A DNA stretch of 64,000 bases, from contig NW_020312968.1 in assembly GCF_003265705.1 (NCBI RefSeq), positions 2,026,538 to 2,090,537 of the forward strand. The letters are read 5' to 3'. The translations under genes and the position numbers were made by a program. The stretch is from Callorhinus ursinus. Taxonomy: Eukaryota; Chordata; Mammalia; Carnivora; Otariidae. Under the pieces are notes generated by a model, which had not been told where the DNA came from, did no database searches, and was given only the letters and a program-made list of their open reading frames with translations. This document shows, piece by piece, positions 51,840 through 63,990 of this stretch (within the stretch, counting starts at the first letter, position 1; each line of letters opens with the position of its first letter).

Positions 51840-52066
51840 TTTTTGTGTGATTTGGTTTTTTTTTTTTAAAGGTTTATTTTATTTTATTTTATTTGAGAGA
51901 GAGAGAGTGCGTGCTCATGTGTGAGTTGGGAGAAGGCTAGAGGGAGAGGGAGAGAATCTCAAGCAGACTCTGCACTGAGGTGGAGCGCATCACAACAACC
52001 CTGAGATCATGAGCTGAGCGGAAACCAAGAGTCAGACACTTAACCAAATGAGCCACCCAGGCGTGA
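51840..52066 (-). mobile_element. CAN-SINE, antisense, older subfamily
   Basis: GGAAACCAAGAGTCAGACAC body variant. Flanks GGATGAGTATCTT (51827-51839) and GGGTGAGCATCTT (52067-52079). The outer head bases are lost. Confidence 0.9.
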
Positions 52067-52154
52067 GGGTGAGCATCTTGAGTTCAGTTTTATCAGAGGG
52101 GCACTCTGACGCAAAAAAGGACTTCAGCAGTAGAGTGAGGCTGACCGCTTATTT

Positions 52155-53990
52155 ATTTATTTTTTTGGTTACATACAGAAGAGTGTACACATCATAGTAT
52201 TAAGCCACATGTGTTTTTCCATTGTGAACACACTTGCATCCACATCTGCTGATCTGGATCAGTGTGACTCAGAAGCCTCCTCATGCTGCCTTCCAGTCAG
52301 TGTCTCCAACTCCCAAAGGACCACCACCTCCTGACTTCTAATACCATAGATTAGTTGTGTTAGTGTTTGAACTTTGTATGAATGGAAGCATGTAGTGTGT
52401 ACTCCTTTCTGTCTGGTTTATTCTGCTCAACATTACGTTTGTGGCATTCACCCATGTTTTTACTTGTCATTGTAATTTGTTTATTCTCATTTCTGTATGT
52501 GTAATAGCAGTTCCCCATAGAACTTTATCAGAATAGTTTATGTCTGTGCTGTACAATCTGGTAGACATCCGCCACATGTGTCCATTGAGCTTATGAAGTG
52601 TTTCTAGTCTGAATTTTTATTTTTATTTAATCTTATTAATTTACATTAAAATGTACATGTGACTAGTGGCTCTGTATTGGACAGCACTGTTGTATGATCC
52701 ATTTTATGAATATGACACAGTTTGTATATACTCTTGTTAATATAAGTTTGGGTGTTTCTGGCTATTACAAATAATGCCAATATAAGCATCCCATACCTCT
52801 TTTTTGATGAACGTAAGCATGCATTTCTTCAGATTATGTACCTGGGATTTGGAATTGCTGAATCAGAAGGGATATATCTGTTCAGTTTCAGTATGTAGAT
52901 ACTACCAAAGATTTTTCCAGGACAACTGTACCAATTTGCACTCCTACCAGCTATCTGTGAGGTTTCTAGTTACTCTGTATCCTTGACAGCTCTTGGTATT
53001 ATTAGTCTTTTTATTTTAGCGAATATATTAGCTGGGTAGTGGTATCACGTTGTTGTTTTAATTGCATTTCTTTGACAATTAGGGATGCTGAGCATCTTTT
53101 CATATGTTCATTGGCCATTTGGTTCTTTAAAAAAACACTTTTTACTCTTTTTCCCTGCTGGGTTGTCTGATTTCTTATTATTTGGTAGGGGTCTTTTATA
53201 TAGTAAGGAAATATAATTCTGTTGAGTAAATGTATTGCAAATATCTTCTCCACTTTGTGGCTTGCTTTTTATTTTCTTCTTGGTTCCTTCAGTGGAAGGA
53301 AGTTCTTACCATTTCCCGCCTTCTGATTTGTGCTTTTTGTACCCCTTTGAAGTAACTTTGCCTACTTTAAGGTCTTACAGATAATCTACTGGTTTGTTTT
53401 CTAAATTGTATTTTGCTTTTTACATTTAGCTCTAAAATTCATTCAAATGGATTGCAGAGTATGGTGTGAGGCAGGGAGTCAAATTTTTACTTTTTCATAT
53501 GCATATCTAATTAACCCAATTCATTTATTAAAAAGACCATCCTTTACCAAGTGCAATGCAGTGTCTGTCACTTGGTTGAGGATCACGTGAATGTGTGTAT
53601 GTGCATTTGTTTCTGAACCGTCTATTCTGACTCACTGGTCTATTTTGTGTATCTTTATGTCAGTACTATATTAAAGGCTAATCTTTGCATTGAGTTTATT
53701 TAAAAAAAACTTTTTAAAGATTTTACTCATTTTTAAAGAGAGAGAGCAAGCATCCAAGTGAGGGGAGGGGCAGAGGGAGACGGAGAGAGAGAATCTCGAG
53801 CAGACTCCGCGCTGAGCTTGAGCGTGAGCCTGACACAGGGTCCGATCTTACAACCTCAAGATCATGACTTGAGCCGAAATCAAGAGTCGGGCACTTAACT
53901 GACTGAGCCACCCAGGCACCCCTGCATTGAGTCTAATATCAGACAGTGTAAATCATTCAGCTTTGGTTTTATTCTGAAGATTGTACAAGT
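52155..53990 (-). mobile_element. Old LINE-1, antisense 3' part
   Basis: Reverse-complement L1M 3' UTR then ORF2 end: GGTTACATACAGAAGAGTGT, TCCAGGACAACTGTACCAAT, AGGGATGCTGAGCATCTTTT, TATTGCAAATATCTTCTCCA, GGTGTGAGGCAGGGAGTCAA. Colinear with the L1 at 2425-7720 but shorter. Split by the SINE at 53696. Confidence 0.85.
53696..53922 (-). mobile_element. CAN-SINE nested in LINE-1, antisense
   Basis: Older subfamily (GAAATCAAGAGTCGGGCAC). TGCATTGAGT repeats at 53686-53695 and 53923-53932, with L1 sequence continuing after the second copy. Confidence 0.93.
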
Positions 53991-54874
53991 GCTAAATGTA
54001 TTTGCTTGTAATTAAAGGTACCTTTAAGGAGGAACATTTCTTTAACTGGTGGCAGACTTCCCAGGATGAATCCGAATGTTATGATTGTTCTCTATGGTAT
54101 GAGTGCCTTCCCCTTCCTTGAGACCTCAGTTCATTTTCTTATTTAGCCCATGTTGGCTGCATAGCTCAGTAGAAGGACATCATCTGTTTTTCCTGGATTA
54201 ATAATGTGACATTTTTCTTATCAAGTAGCTCATTTACAAAGGGTGATGGAGCTGCTGTGTGGTTTTGTCATTACTCAACAGGGTTGTGTTCTTTCTCACC
54301 ATAGCATTTCCTTTAACCCGGGTGGTGACCCGACTGTGAAGGCAGGGAGTGGGGTTCTACCAAGTTCCCCCACCATGAATCCCTTTTTAGGCAGGATTGC
54401 TCTGCACCATGTAGATTTGACACTAGAATCCCTTCTTATTTCCTATCTTCACTATCCATAGCCTATTGGGAGGATTGAATAGGCTTACCTGGATTTTCTT
54501 TTTTGTTGTTGTGTGGTTTCCAGCTGTTGTGGAAATTGATGGTCTTTTGTGGTGCCCTGTGAGAGCTGTAGTTTGGTAGGAAGGTAATGCAAACTGGTTC
54601 TGCCCTTTTGTTAGCCATAGTATTTTAATCCTATTATGTAAAATTTTTATTCACTTATACCTTAATGAAGATATTGGGAGGCATCTGATTTTGGTGAAGC
54701 AGAGTATGAAGCGCAGGCAGAACTGTAGGCACGTATCCACACACACATACCTGTGCACACACTCATGTATGATTGATGTCTTGTGCATCCAAAATTACCT
54801 TTGGAAATTTGCACATATTTAAATATGTGGGGATAACACTGATGAAATACCAGTCTCCTCCATATCATACCAAT
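53991..54874. other. Intronic DNA, no feature recognised
   Basis: Apparently unique, moderately AT-rich. Confidence 0.45.
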
Positions 54875-54889
54875 ATAATGACTGTCTTT

Positions 54890-55083
54890 TTTTTTTTTTT
54901 AAGATTTTATTTATTTATTTGACAGAGAGAGAGCACAAGTAGGCAGAGAGGCAGGCAGAGGGAGAGGGAGAAGCAGACTCTCCACGGAGCAGGGAGCCCG
55001 ACGTGGGGCTCGATGCCAGGGCCCTGGGATCATGACCTGAGCCGAAGGCAGCCGCTTAACCGACTGAGCCACCCAGGTGCCCC
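54890..55083 (-). mobile_element. CAN-SINE, antisense, young
   Basis: Perfect 15-base duplication ATAATGACTGTCTTT at 54875-54889 and 55084-55098. Confidence 0.95.
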
Positions 55084-55369
55084 ATAATGACTGTCTTTAG
55101 ATAATGTTTCCTCGGCTTACCAGTGCCCATCTCATCTGGAAGTAACTCATCTCGTGTCTGTCTTCAGCTAAAACACATCGTTTAAAATTGGATGGAAGGA
55201 AGAAAATTCACACTTGAGAGCAGAGATAGGGCTTTAATTATTTAAACGTAGCACAGTATTTGGCACACGGTGCTACTCTGTCGAATGAACAAGCAGACAT
55301 TTTTTGCTGTACGATGATGGGCTTTTCTGTGCAGGGTGGTGTCCTGTGGTATTGCTGGAGTCCGACACT

Positions 55370-55530
55370 ACTAGGCTTGAGATCCAGCTCCAGAACAGAA
55401 TCGCTGTGTGATATTGAGTCAGTTAAGCTCTCTGAATTCCAGTCTCCTTATTTGTAAAATTATAGTGATTATAATCCCTATTTTACAATATGTTGCAAGG
55501 ATTAAATGATAATAGTTTTGAAAAGTTGAA
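55370..55530 (+). mobile_element. MIR SINE
   Basis: GTGTGATATTGAGTCAGTTA, CAGTCTCCTTATTTGTAAAA and TTGCAAGGATTAAATGATAA in sense MIR order. Confidence 0.8.
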
Positions 55531-57425
55531 AAGTAGTCCATTGCTAAATGGAGGTGGTGTCCTTTCATTTAGTCATTCAACAGATACTAAGTACCTCCTA
55601 TGTGCTAGTCAACAGAAACCACTTTGGCTCTTTCTGAAAAAGGAAACAGTGAGTGCTCGGAGGAGCATTACCAATCTGATCTGTCCAAACCTGAGAGAAC
55701 TCTGTGTAAGCAGTGTTCCTCTAAAACCCCTTTCATCTGCTCAGACCTTGGACGCCTGGGGACTGACAGCCACCATATAAAATACATGTGGCATAGTTTA
55801 ACACATTTTAGTAGGAAGTTGTGAATCTGGTCATTTGACTGTTCCTACTTAACTCCTGGCAAAGCATCACATAAATACTTTGCTTGTTCTTCTAAACCAA
55901 GTAATGCGTGATTTTCCCCTTTAATTTTAAAACAATGCATCTATTTTCAATTAGAGAGGCCGAGTGTATTTGTTGGAACCAAGGAAAGTGAATGCCTAAT
56001 GAAGTCTGAAGGGATCTAGGGCGGGAATGAGAAATGCTTGCATTTTTCTTTCACATTTTCACCTCACTGAAGAAGTAATTTCAGTTCTGGGCTTTTTTGG
56101 TATTGTAGAAATTTAGGGTAGGGCTCGCTTAGTGTTTCACAAAACAACAGGTTTGCTTATCAAAGCCGTGTGTATCAGAGTGTAAAATCTTGTTTCTGAG
56201 AAGCTGTACTCTGAGTCTCTACAATATGCTTTACCCTAAATCACTTAAACTTGCTACAGAATTGTGCTTTTTAATAGTATGTTGTTAATATACATAAATT
56301 TTCACGAGGACATGTGCATGTATCCAAATAAGGAAATGTACTTAAAAAGATCATGTCATGTCATATTATGCTATTTCCTTTCAAGGGATACAAAAAAAGT
56401 CCTTCATTAAAAGCTATGATGACTAAAAAAAATAAAAATAAAAAAATAAAAGCTATGATGACTAATTTGGGCTTGATACATTGTAAACTTGTATTTGCAA
56501 CACACGTAACTTTCCTGATTCTGTTTCTTAAAGTGAATTTGCTACGAAGATACCTTTATGTTGTTGCCCCCACTATTTTGTAAGATGATTATGCAGTTCC
56601 CTTGCAATCTTGTATTATTTGTTCAAAATGAAAAATGACTTAGAGAAATGGCTTTACCGGAATATATCAAGTTGGTATCACTGCTGAGATGCACAAGAAT
56701 AATTAGATTGGTTGGCAGGCTATCTGCTTTCCTCCGTATTCATGCATCCTCTGTGGTTAAAAAAAAAAAAAAGTACAATGGTTTTGAGCTGAAAAGGCTG
56801 TACTGATTGTGAGAGCCACTAGCATGTCTGGGAGGGAGTGACCTGTCCTCACAGTCAGTGATCCTAGGGTGAGAGTTCAGCTGTGCAGGAAATTGTTTTC
56901 TTTGTGCATTCTTGAAGGTCCTGGGCCCTAGTTTTCACTCTTTTGACCTTTTGTAGCCATTTTACTGCCTTTGAATATCTGTGTCCAGGGCAAAGGGATG
57001 AGACTGTGTCGCTCTTTGCTTATAGAACACTGCAACCAAACTCTCACTAAAATTGGGTGTTAAAATACTTCTGGATTCCACTGTTCTTCAACGGTCCTTG
57101 AACTTATTCCACATCGCAATAGAAAATTTAGTGTTAGCAATGTTGTCCAAAGTTTTAGGAATTTTGGCCTTAGTGGGGCCAAGTTCGATGTCAGTATAAA
57201 GATACTTTAGCACTTCAGAGAATATGCTAAGGGCATAAAAATGGCCAGTACCATATACTTTGTGGATAGTCTATATAATGTGCATTTGTGCTCGGACATG
57301 GGGTAAGAATGGTGGCCCCAAGGGAGAGTTGCCTCTTTCTTTGTACAACACCACCATCTTTTTGCCAAATGCTCTACTCAGATGGGATGCCTTTCCTAAT
57401 ATGCATAAAAGATCCAGTGTCGGCT
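55531..57425. other. Mostly unique intronic DNA
   Basis: Contains the small poly(A) insertion at 56408-56464. No exon seen. Confidence 0.45.
56408..56464 (+). mobile_element. Poly(A)-only insertion with 18-base target duplication
   Basis: TAAAAGCTATGATGACTA occurs at 56408-56425 and 56447-56464, separated by 21 bases of A with three T. This is the pattern of a LINE-1-type insertion that copied only the tail. Confidence 0.7.
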
Positions 57426-57449
57426 TTGGGTCACCCTAAATTCTAGAGC

Positions 57450-57590
57450 AATGTGTCAAATATTTAATGTATGTACAAATCACGTGGGGATCTTGTTAAG
57501 ATGCAGATTGTGTTTTGGTGGGTCTGGGGTAGACCTGAGATTTCTGCTTTCCTGAGAAGCTCCATCACCAGAGGCAATATGAACTCGTCA
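57450..57590 (+). mobile_element. MER5A-like hAT remnant
   Basis: AAATCACGTGGGGATCTTGT, TAAGATGCAGATTGTG and GGTGGGTCTGGGGTAGACCT in MER5A order. Confidence 0.75.
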
Positions 57591-57639
57591 GTGGGCTAAC
57601 TAACCTTTGGAGAGAAGGTCCCGGAACTGATACTGCAGG

Positions 57640-57780
57640 ACATTCAGCAATTGCTTATACTTCTTAAGGTATTCCTTCCTCATCTGAAGAGTGAGGTTGA
57701 TCATGGCACCCATCTTGCATAGTCAGTGTGGGCATGAATGAGAGAATACAGGTGCAAAACGTTTAAGACAGTAACATCAG
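57640..57780 (+). mobile_element. MIR SINE remnant
   Basis: ATTCCTTCCTCATCTGAAGA, GTGAGGTTGATCATGGCACC and GGTGCAAAACGTTTAAGAC fit the MIR 3' half. Confidence 0.6.
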
Positions 57781-58179
57781 TTTAGTACGTGTCTCCTAAA
57801 GGGCCTTTGTTGAATTCTTCCTAGAATGTGCCAGGGCAGGAGAAATGTAGGGACCTTTGGGTAAAGTGTAGCACATGTGAAGAGAAATTGCTGATTGTTT
57901 GAAGATAGGGAAGAGCCTATGACCCAAGACTGAGACATAGGTTCCCGTTCTCAGGTGCGCCAGCGGTTTCCAGGAACCAGTGGCCTGGTCTGTGATGGTA
58001 CCTGAGATAGCTGGTCTAGAATGTAAATGACAGGGATGGGGGTGCTCATGGATCGTTGTGACTGCTGAGATCAAGGAGCGTGACAAGGTGTCTTGTTATC
58101 TTGACTCCAGGGTGTTTTAAGTAAGAGGGCAGCCAGTCCAGTGAGGAAAAAGGAAGGAGAGGGGAAGGAAAGAAAAAGA

Positions 58180-58345
58180 AATAACTTGCCAAGCGCTTCT
58201 CCGAATGACACAGTGTCAGATAATGTATTTAATATACTCCAAAGTGTGCAGTGTGGGTATTCTAATTTCACAGGTGAAAAATATTTAAAACGACTGTCCC
58301 AGGTCACCCAGTTTGTAAGTTTATGGGGCTAGACTTTAAAACCAG
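58180..58345 (-). mobile_element. MIR SINE
   Basis: GGTATTCTAATTTCACAGGT, GGTCACCCAGTTTGTAAGTT and GGGGCTAGACTTTAAAACC fit antisense MIR. The next SINE inserted at its edge. Confidence 0.75.
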
Positions 58346-58352
58346 AGTTGGT

Positions 58353-58492
58353 GGGGCGCCTGGGTGGCTCAGTTGGTTAAGCGACTGCCTTCGGCTCAGG
58401 TCATGATCCTGGAGTCCCGGGATCGAGTCCCGCATCGGGCTCCCTGCTCAGCGGGGAGTCTGTTTCTCCCTCTGACCCTCCCCCCTCTCATG

Positions 58493-58524
<32 letters not shown>

Positions 58525-58572
58525 CTCTCTCTCACATAAATAAAATCTTAAAAAACAAAACAAAACAAAACC
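58353..58572 (+). mobile_element. CAN-SINE, sense, young
   Basis: Head GGGGCGCCTGGGTGGCTCAG is intact. (CT)n body, AAATAAAATCTT, then an AAAAC-repeat tail. ACCAGAGTTGGT (58341) and ACCAGAGTTGGG (58573) flank it. The only sense copy in the intron 2 part. Confidence 0.95.
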
Positions 58573-58984
58573 ACCAGAGTTGGGCTTAATGATTCCCAAG
58601 AGCCAATTCATGTAGTTGACACAATAAACCTTTTTGGCACCAGGGCACATGATGAATTTCCTTATGAGAAAGAGCCGGTGGCGTTCTCTAGGACCCCACC
58701 AGCCAGGGCCTGAGGCTCTGCTCACTGCCCATGGAGAGGACTTTGCTGGGAGCCAGGAAGGTGTCTGAGCTTCTCCTGCACTCCTGGGCCACCCATGGGT
58801 CTTGATCTGGAACTCCATACCTTATGTAATGGTACAACTCCGTGATAAACTGAGCCACAAATCAGAAAGTGATCGGAAAGCTTATTCGGCAGAAAATGAT
58901 GCTTGACTGTGTATTGTACAACACACAGCTATACCATGTGGATAAGGCTATCTGTGAAATTAAGAAATCTGGTTGGGTGTTTTC

Positions 58985-59900
58985 ATAAGGATTAGGTTCT
59001 TTTTTTTTAATTTTCATTTTCCTAAATGGACATAAATTGATTTTTATAAGTAAATATGAAGATAAATAGATTCGTTATAAAAAGAAAATTCAGAACACAT
59101 AAAAGCAAAGGAAGAAAGTAAAAAATCATTTGTAATTTTACCATCTGAGAAAGCTACTGTAAACATCATGATATATAGACATACTGTGATTTAACTGCAT
59201 GCATGTAAATGTAGGTTCACCATCCCGGATCCAAAACACCCTAGGCCAGATTGTTTTGGAATCCCAAAGTTTTTTCTTTCTAGATTTTAGAAACATAATA
59301 TGAGAAATATACTGCAGATTTTACAAAATCCCCATTGAGGCATGGAGTAGTTCCCTGCAATCTCATATATTAACATTTCAGCAGCAAAACATATTAATGT
59401 TTGCATTTAGTGGAATAAGGACTGTAAATAGCCTGGCAACAGGTCACGTTTTCCCATAAATGAATTACAAAAACGTCTTTCAGTTCTTGGAACTTTTAAG
59501 ATTTCAGATTATAGATAAGGGAGGGTGGCCCTGTATATAAATACTGATTGTTTTCATTGGATACGTACCACAAACCCTTTTTTCCTGACTTGCTTTCTCA
59601 TTTTTTCCCTAATGAACATCTTTGTATGATAAATTGCTAGAAATGGAACTGCTGGGTCAACACGTATACGTACTTTCAGGGCTTTTCAATAAAGATTGCT
59701 AAATTGCCATCCTGAAGGACCACACCAGATTTCATTGTAGGCTCCGAATATGCCTGTTTTTACCACATACTTGCCAATCCTGAGCTTTATTAATGTTTTA
59801 AGTCTTTCCAATTTAATAGGTAAAAAGTGATACAATAGTTTACATTTTTTAATACTAATAAGGTAGTTCTTTTTAGAAGTGTCATGAAGTTCTAGATTCA
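58985..59900 (-). mobile_element. LINE-1 (L1ME type) 3' end, antisense, split
   Basis: 58985-59213 and 59538-59900 carry the two halves: AGAAAATTCAGAACACATAA, ACCATCTGAGAAAGCTACTG | TGCTAGAAATGGAACTGCTG, GCTAAATTGCCATCCTGAAG. A TIR transposon lies between. Confidence 0.7.
59214..59537. mobile_element. TIR DNA transposon (TcMar/Tigger-like)
   Basis: Left end TAGGTTCACCATCCCGGATC and right end ATAAGGGAGGGTGGCCCTGTA are imperfect inverted repeats (shared CACCMTCCC...ATC), bounded by TA on both sides. About 320 bases, no transposase. Family name not assigned. Confidence 0.65.
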
Positions 59901-60447
59901 TTTCAGAGATTGTAACATTTTCAAATCATTAAATTGAGGTTATATCTCGCAGTGTTTTTGGAGATACTAATTATGTCAGGTTTCATCACTAGCACTGGTT
60001 ATTTCATTTCAGAAGTGAATTGCAAGAAGTACAAATGCCTCTGTGAGTGGCTGCAGGTGTGTATTTAATCCCTGGCTGGTGTCTTGTGCTCATTGTCAGA
60101 TGTGGCTCATCATAGTGTCCCCTTGGTTCTTGTAGCGTGGACAGATCTAGTAGTGCATACTGTGAGGACTCTTTCAAGGATCGTTTGGATAGAAATTTCC
60201 TGAATATGAAAGGGGTACCGAATACCATTCACATCTGAAGGGCTTGGTTTGAAATGTCTGTAATTGTATCATTACGCTGCAGGTGAGAATAAGCAAGTCT
60301 ATCCCCAGTGGTCCTGTGCAGTTACCTCATAGAGTTTTCTGACAAATGTAAAATAATACAGCCACACTGCTTGTTCTGAAAGAGGAATTTTGATGTTTCA
60401 TCCTTTCATTCTGTAGTGTCTGAAAAGATTTCCCCTAAGCCTGAGGC

Positions 60448-60570
60448 AGTGATTCTCAGACGTTGGTAAGATCTGGAATCACCTGGGGAGCTTAATTACC
60501 ATGCAGAGACCAGAGCGCAGCCACCAGAGAATCCAATCCAGCAGGTTTTGGACTGCCTGGAGAAGGGTAG
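60448..60570 (+). mobile_element. MER5A-like hAT element
   Basis: GCAGTGATTCTCAGACGTTG, CTGGAATCACCTGGGGAGCT and GAGAATCCAATCCAGCAGG in MER5A order. Confidence 0.8.
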
Positions 60571-61003
60571 TGTGGCTGTGATTTAATGAGATTATTATAA
60601 AACTAGAAAAATCATAAAAGTGGTTTTATATGTGTAAATGTAGGTACTCTTATTAAAACAGCAATACAGATAATCAAAGTTCTTACTAACAGTACTGTTG
60701 TGAATGTTTTAAACATATCGGATAACTCAGTATTAGTGTTTCCCATTAAATGAATGAGGAACTTTTGGATTCATCATCCCTAACATCTGGTCAAATTTTA
60801 TTTCTTGGTAATAGACAATGAGTACTTGAAATAAGGGACATTCTTAACTTTTGAACATAATGTAGACAAATGTGTGCAGCATTTTTTTTATGATAAAGAA
60901 ATCACTTTGGGAAGGAGATAAGTTTTCTTTAGTCCAGCAATGGAATACTACAGGCAAACCAGAAAGTTTCCTACTGACACACTATCTCACTATCCTATGT
61001 TTT

Positions 61004-61206
61004 ATTATTACTATTTTTTTTATTAAGATTTTTTATTTTATTTGACAGAGAAAGAGAGCAAGCAGGGGGAGCTGCAGGCAGAGGGAGGGGGAGAAGCAGG
61101 CTCCCCGCGGAGCAGGGAGCCCCATGTGGGACTCGATCCCAGGACCCTGGGAGCATGACCTGAGCCAAAGGCAGACGCTTAACCAGCTGAGCCACCCATG
61201 CGCCCC
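61004..61206 (-). mobile_element. CAN-SINE, antisense
   Basis: Full-length arctoid-type copy. CCTATGTTTT at 60994-61003 and 61207-61216. Confidence 0.93.
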
Positions 61207-61216
61207 CCTATGTTTT

Positions 61217-61891
61217 CTTATAGTTTGCATTTCATTTCCTTACGGTTTATGAGTATGTGTGCATCTTTCATTGTGTGTCTTTTTTTGAAACGAGCCTGTA
61301 TAGAATCTAGCTCCTTCCTTGGAGATCTGATTATAAACATCGTTCTGAACTGTTGATGTAAGAAATAAGAAAGCAGAACATTCTCGCATCATTTTCAAGC
61401 ACACCGATGGATTCAACATTCTGGGGTCAAATGTAAAAGAATGTTTGCCTCCATCAGCTTTAATTTGGGTCATCCCCAAAACTTCATTATTTGACCTAAG
61501 CACTAATTATTTTGTGAACCTTGTTTCTTAAAACATAAACACAAGTATAAATTTTCATCAACTTCATCACCCGATCCCTTTGTGTTCTGGAAATTGATTA
61601 TGTATGGTCTCTGCAGTAGGCTCTTAGTAAACTGAAAGCGCAGGTATGTCAAAGCATGATACAAGAAACTAGGCTTTTTGTCCCAGTGGAAGCAAGATAT
61701 ACCATCAGTCTTCTGTGAACTTGCTTCAGCAAGCGTTCAAGTTAGCATCTGGCTTTCCAAATTATCCAAGTAGATATGGAAAGAAAGTCTTCCCATCACT
61801 GTCCTTATAACAGCATTTTGCCTTTGATTTGAAAATGGTTTGACAAAGTTTTTTGTTTTGTTTTAGTGTTTCCCCAAACATGGGAGATGTG

Positions 61892-61939
<48 letters not shown>

Positions 61940-62256
61940 GTGGCTGTTAGATGTGGGAAACAGGCACAGATTTTGAGGTGCCTTCTAGATGGCATACCAA
62001 CGTGGAGCTGCATTTAGAAAAATGGCAGTTCACCTTTGGACATTTTTTTTTTTTTTTTGTCTCTCCTTTAAAAATAAGATATATTCCCTTGTGCTTTCAT
62101 GAGATGTTTGGGCCAGAGGGGCCAGGGCCAAAAATTCTATTGCTTCCTACCCTCTTCACTCCCGGCTTCTCCCAGGATGGATCACTTGCCTACCTATAAA
62201 CCAGGTAGAGCCTGAGTAGGAGAGTCACTCTTAGCCCCTGGGGAAAGGGAAAGGAA
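61217..62256. other. Intronic DNA with CA repeat
   Basis: No transposon recognised apart from the CA repeat and a T18 run at 62042-62059. Confidence 0.45.
61895..61937. repeat. (AC)n microsatellite
   Basis: About 21 uninterrupted AC units. Confidence 0.98.
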
Positions 62257-62415
62257 TTAGCACTTAATGAGAGCTTCCCTCTTGTTGAGCTGTTTGTCCC
62301 CACTAGGTGTCAGATGTTCTAGGCACTTCTTCTAAGTGTCCCATTTTTATCTCACATTCCCTGTGACTGTCCCTTTCCTTCTGTAAATAAGGAAACTGAG
62401 GCTTTGCAAGGTAAG
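62257..62415 (-). mobile_element. MIR SINE remnant
   Basis: GTGTCAGATGTTCTAGGCAC and AAATAAGGAAACTGAGGCTT are antisense MIR words. The middle is diverged. Confidence 0.65.
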
Positions 62416-63416
62416 ATGATATTCGGGGTTGTCAGGCGGGTCTGTGGTATCTCTGCGAATCCCCAGCTGCCCGGCTCTGTGGCACAGACTTCTCTCTGGG
62501 GAGAGTCCTCAGCTCTCAGGCTCCACACCTGCTCCCAAGTCCTGTGTGTGTGACCATGCCTGCTTGGATGGCATTGGAACTGGAGTTCCTCAGACCTTAA
62601 TCTTTCATGTCCGGCCTGCCTCTCGTCTATACGTGCTGATCCTACCACCCTGAGTTGACCTCTCTACTGATGACCTCTGACCCGATTGCCCACAGTCCCT
62701 TCCAGCCCTCATCTGACTCACTGAGATAGAGCTCACTCCTTTCTGGCCTAGCTCACGTCTCCACCTACCAGATCATGATGCTTCCTGGAATTTGGTGACG
62801 GCTACAAATTTTACTTCCTCCTGTGGTTCTGAGCTGTGCATGATACTAAGGTCTGGGCCAAATTAGAAAATAATGAAAGCAGAAACTCTAAGATTGCATG
62901 TTGAGGTGGTAAGTAAAGCAAAAGACTGCTGTGAATAAGTTCACGTTGGTTATCATGGCTCCTGGTTAAGGAAGCAGGGGCGGGTGAACTGGGAAGCACT
63001 TGTGGACCATTGAGGGCCACGCTGGGTAGACGTGGGTGATATTCTCTGGTCTCCCATTCAAGTCTATCCTGTTTCGCCCTGACACAAACTGGTATTCATC
63101 TTCCTCCTCCAGTTTAGGGTTTGTAAACTCTGTTCTTAAGTCTGAGATCAGAGTACATCATTGACGACATTTTGCGGATTACTGGGCTTTAAAAAAAAAA
63201 AACCAGTTTAGATCTCCTTTATTCTTTTTAACATTCTCACTTTCCTTTTTCTTGCCACTTAAAAATAAACACTGAAAAACAACAACAAAAAAAGGTAAAC
63301 ATTGAGCTGATCTGCCATGTTTAGAGGAACTATCTCGTCTGTTAATACCATAACCTACTAAGGTGTTCTTCTCAACGTTGTTTGCACAGAAGAGTTTTTA
63401 TCAGGAAAGAATGCAA
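62416..63416. other. Intronic DNA, no feature recognised
   Basis: GC-richer to 62800, with overlapping short open frames on both strands and no coding sign. Confidence 0.45.
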
Positions 63417-63432
63417 CAAAGAAGAGATTTTA

Positions 63433-63641
63433 TTTTTATTTTTTAAATTTTTTAAAAGATTTTATTTATTTATTTGACAGAGAGAGAGAGAGTACAAGCA
63501 GGGGGAGCGGCAGGGAGAGGGAGAGGGAGAAGCAGGCTCCCGCTGAGCAGGGAGCCCGATGCAGGACTCGATCCCAGGACCCTGGGATCATGACCTGAGC
63601 CAAAGGCAGACTCTTAACCATCTGAGCCACCCAGGCGCCCC
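63433..63641 (-). mobile_element. CAN-SINE, antisense, young
   Basis: Perfect 16-base duplication CAAAGAAGAGATTTTA at 63417-63432 and 63642-63657. Body close to consensus. Confidence 0.95.
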
Positions 63642-63914
63642 CAAAGAAGAGATTTTAATTAAGGAGGATGCTAATGCTAATAGCCAAAGTAATGTTCTTA
63701 AGGGGCCTGCTCGCTGAAACTTAGGTATGTACCACAGGTAGGAAAAACGGTAGTTTTCATCAGATGAAGTACGTTATTTGGACATTAACTTCAGTGACAA
63801 GTAGAAAGCAAACATTCCTTAAAGATATTTTCTCTGTATTTGCAGCTTGCTTTACATATAAGAAAATTTGGAGAGAAAGTTTCATTTTGCTTTACCCAGT
63901 GAGTATAGCTAAGC

Positions 63915-63990
63915 CCAAAGGTGGTGTTATCAGCCCTACTTAGTGATGAATAAACTGAATTCAGAAAAGCTAAGTAGGTAGGCTTAAATG
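63915..63990 (-). mobile_element. Possible MIR remnant at window end
   Basis: GGTGTTATCAGCCCTACTTA, GATGAATAAACTGAATTCAG resemble the antisense MIR core. Confidence 0.4.

Noticed and set aside
58396..58818. 140-codon minus-strand open frame
   Set aside because: Its C-terminal part is translated from the CT/AG body of the SINE at 58353-58572 (ERERERE run).
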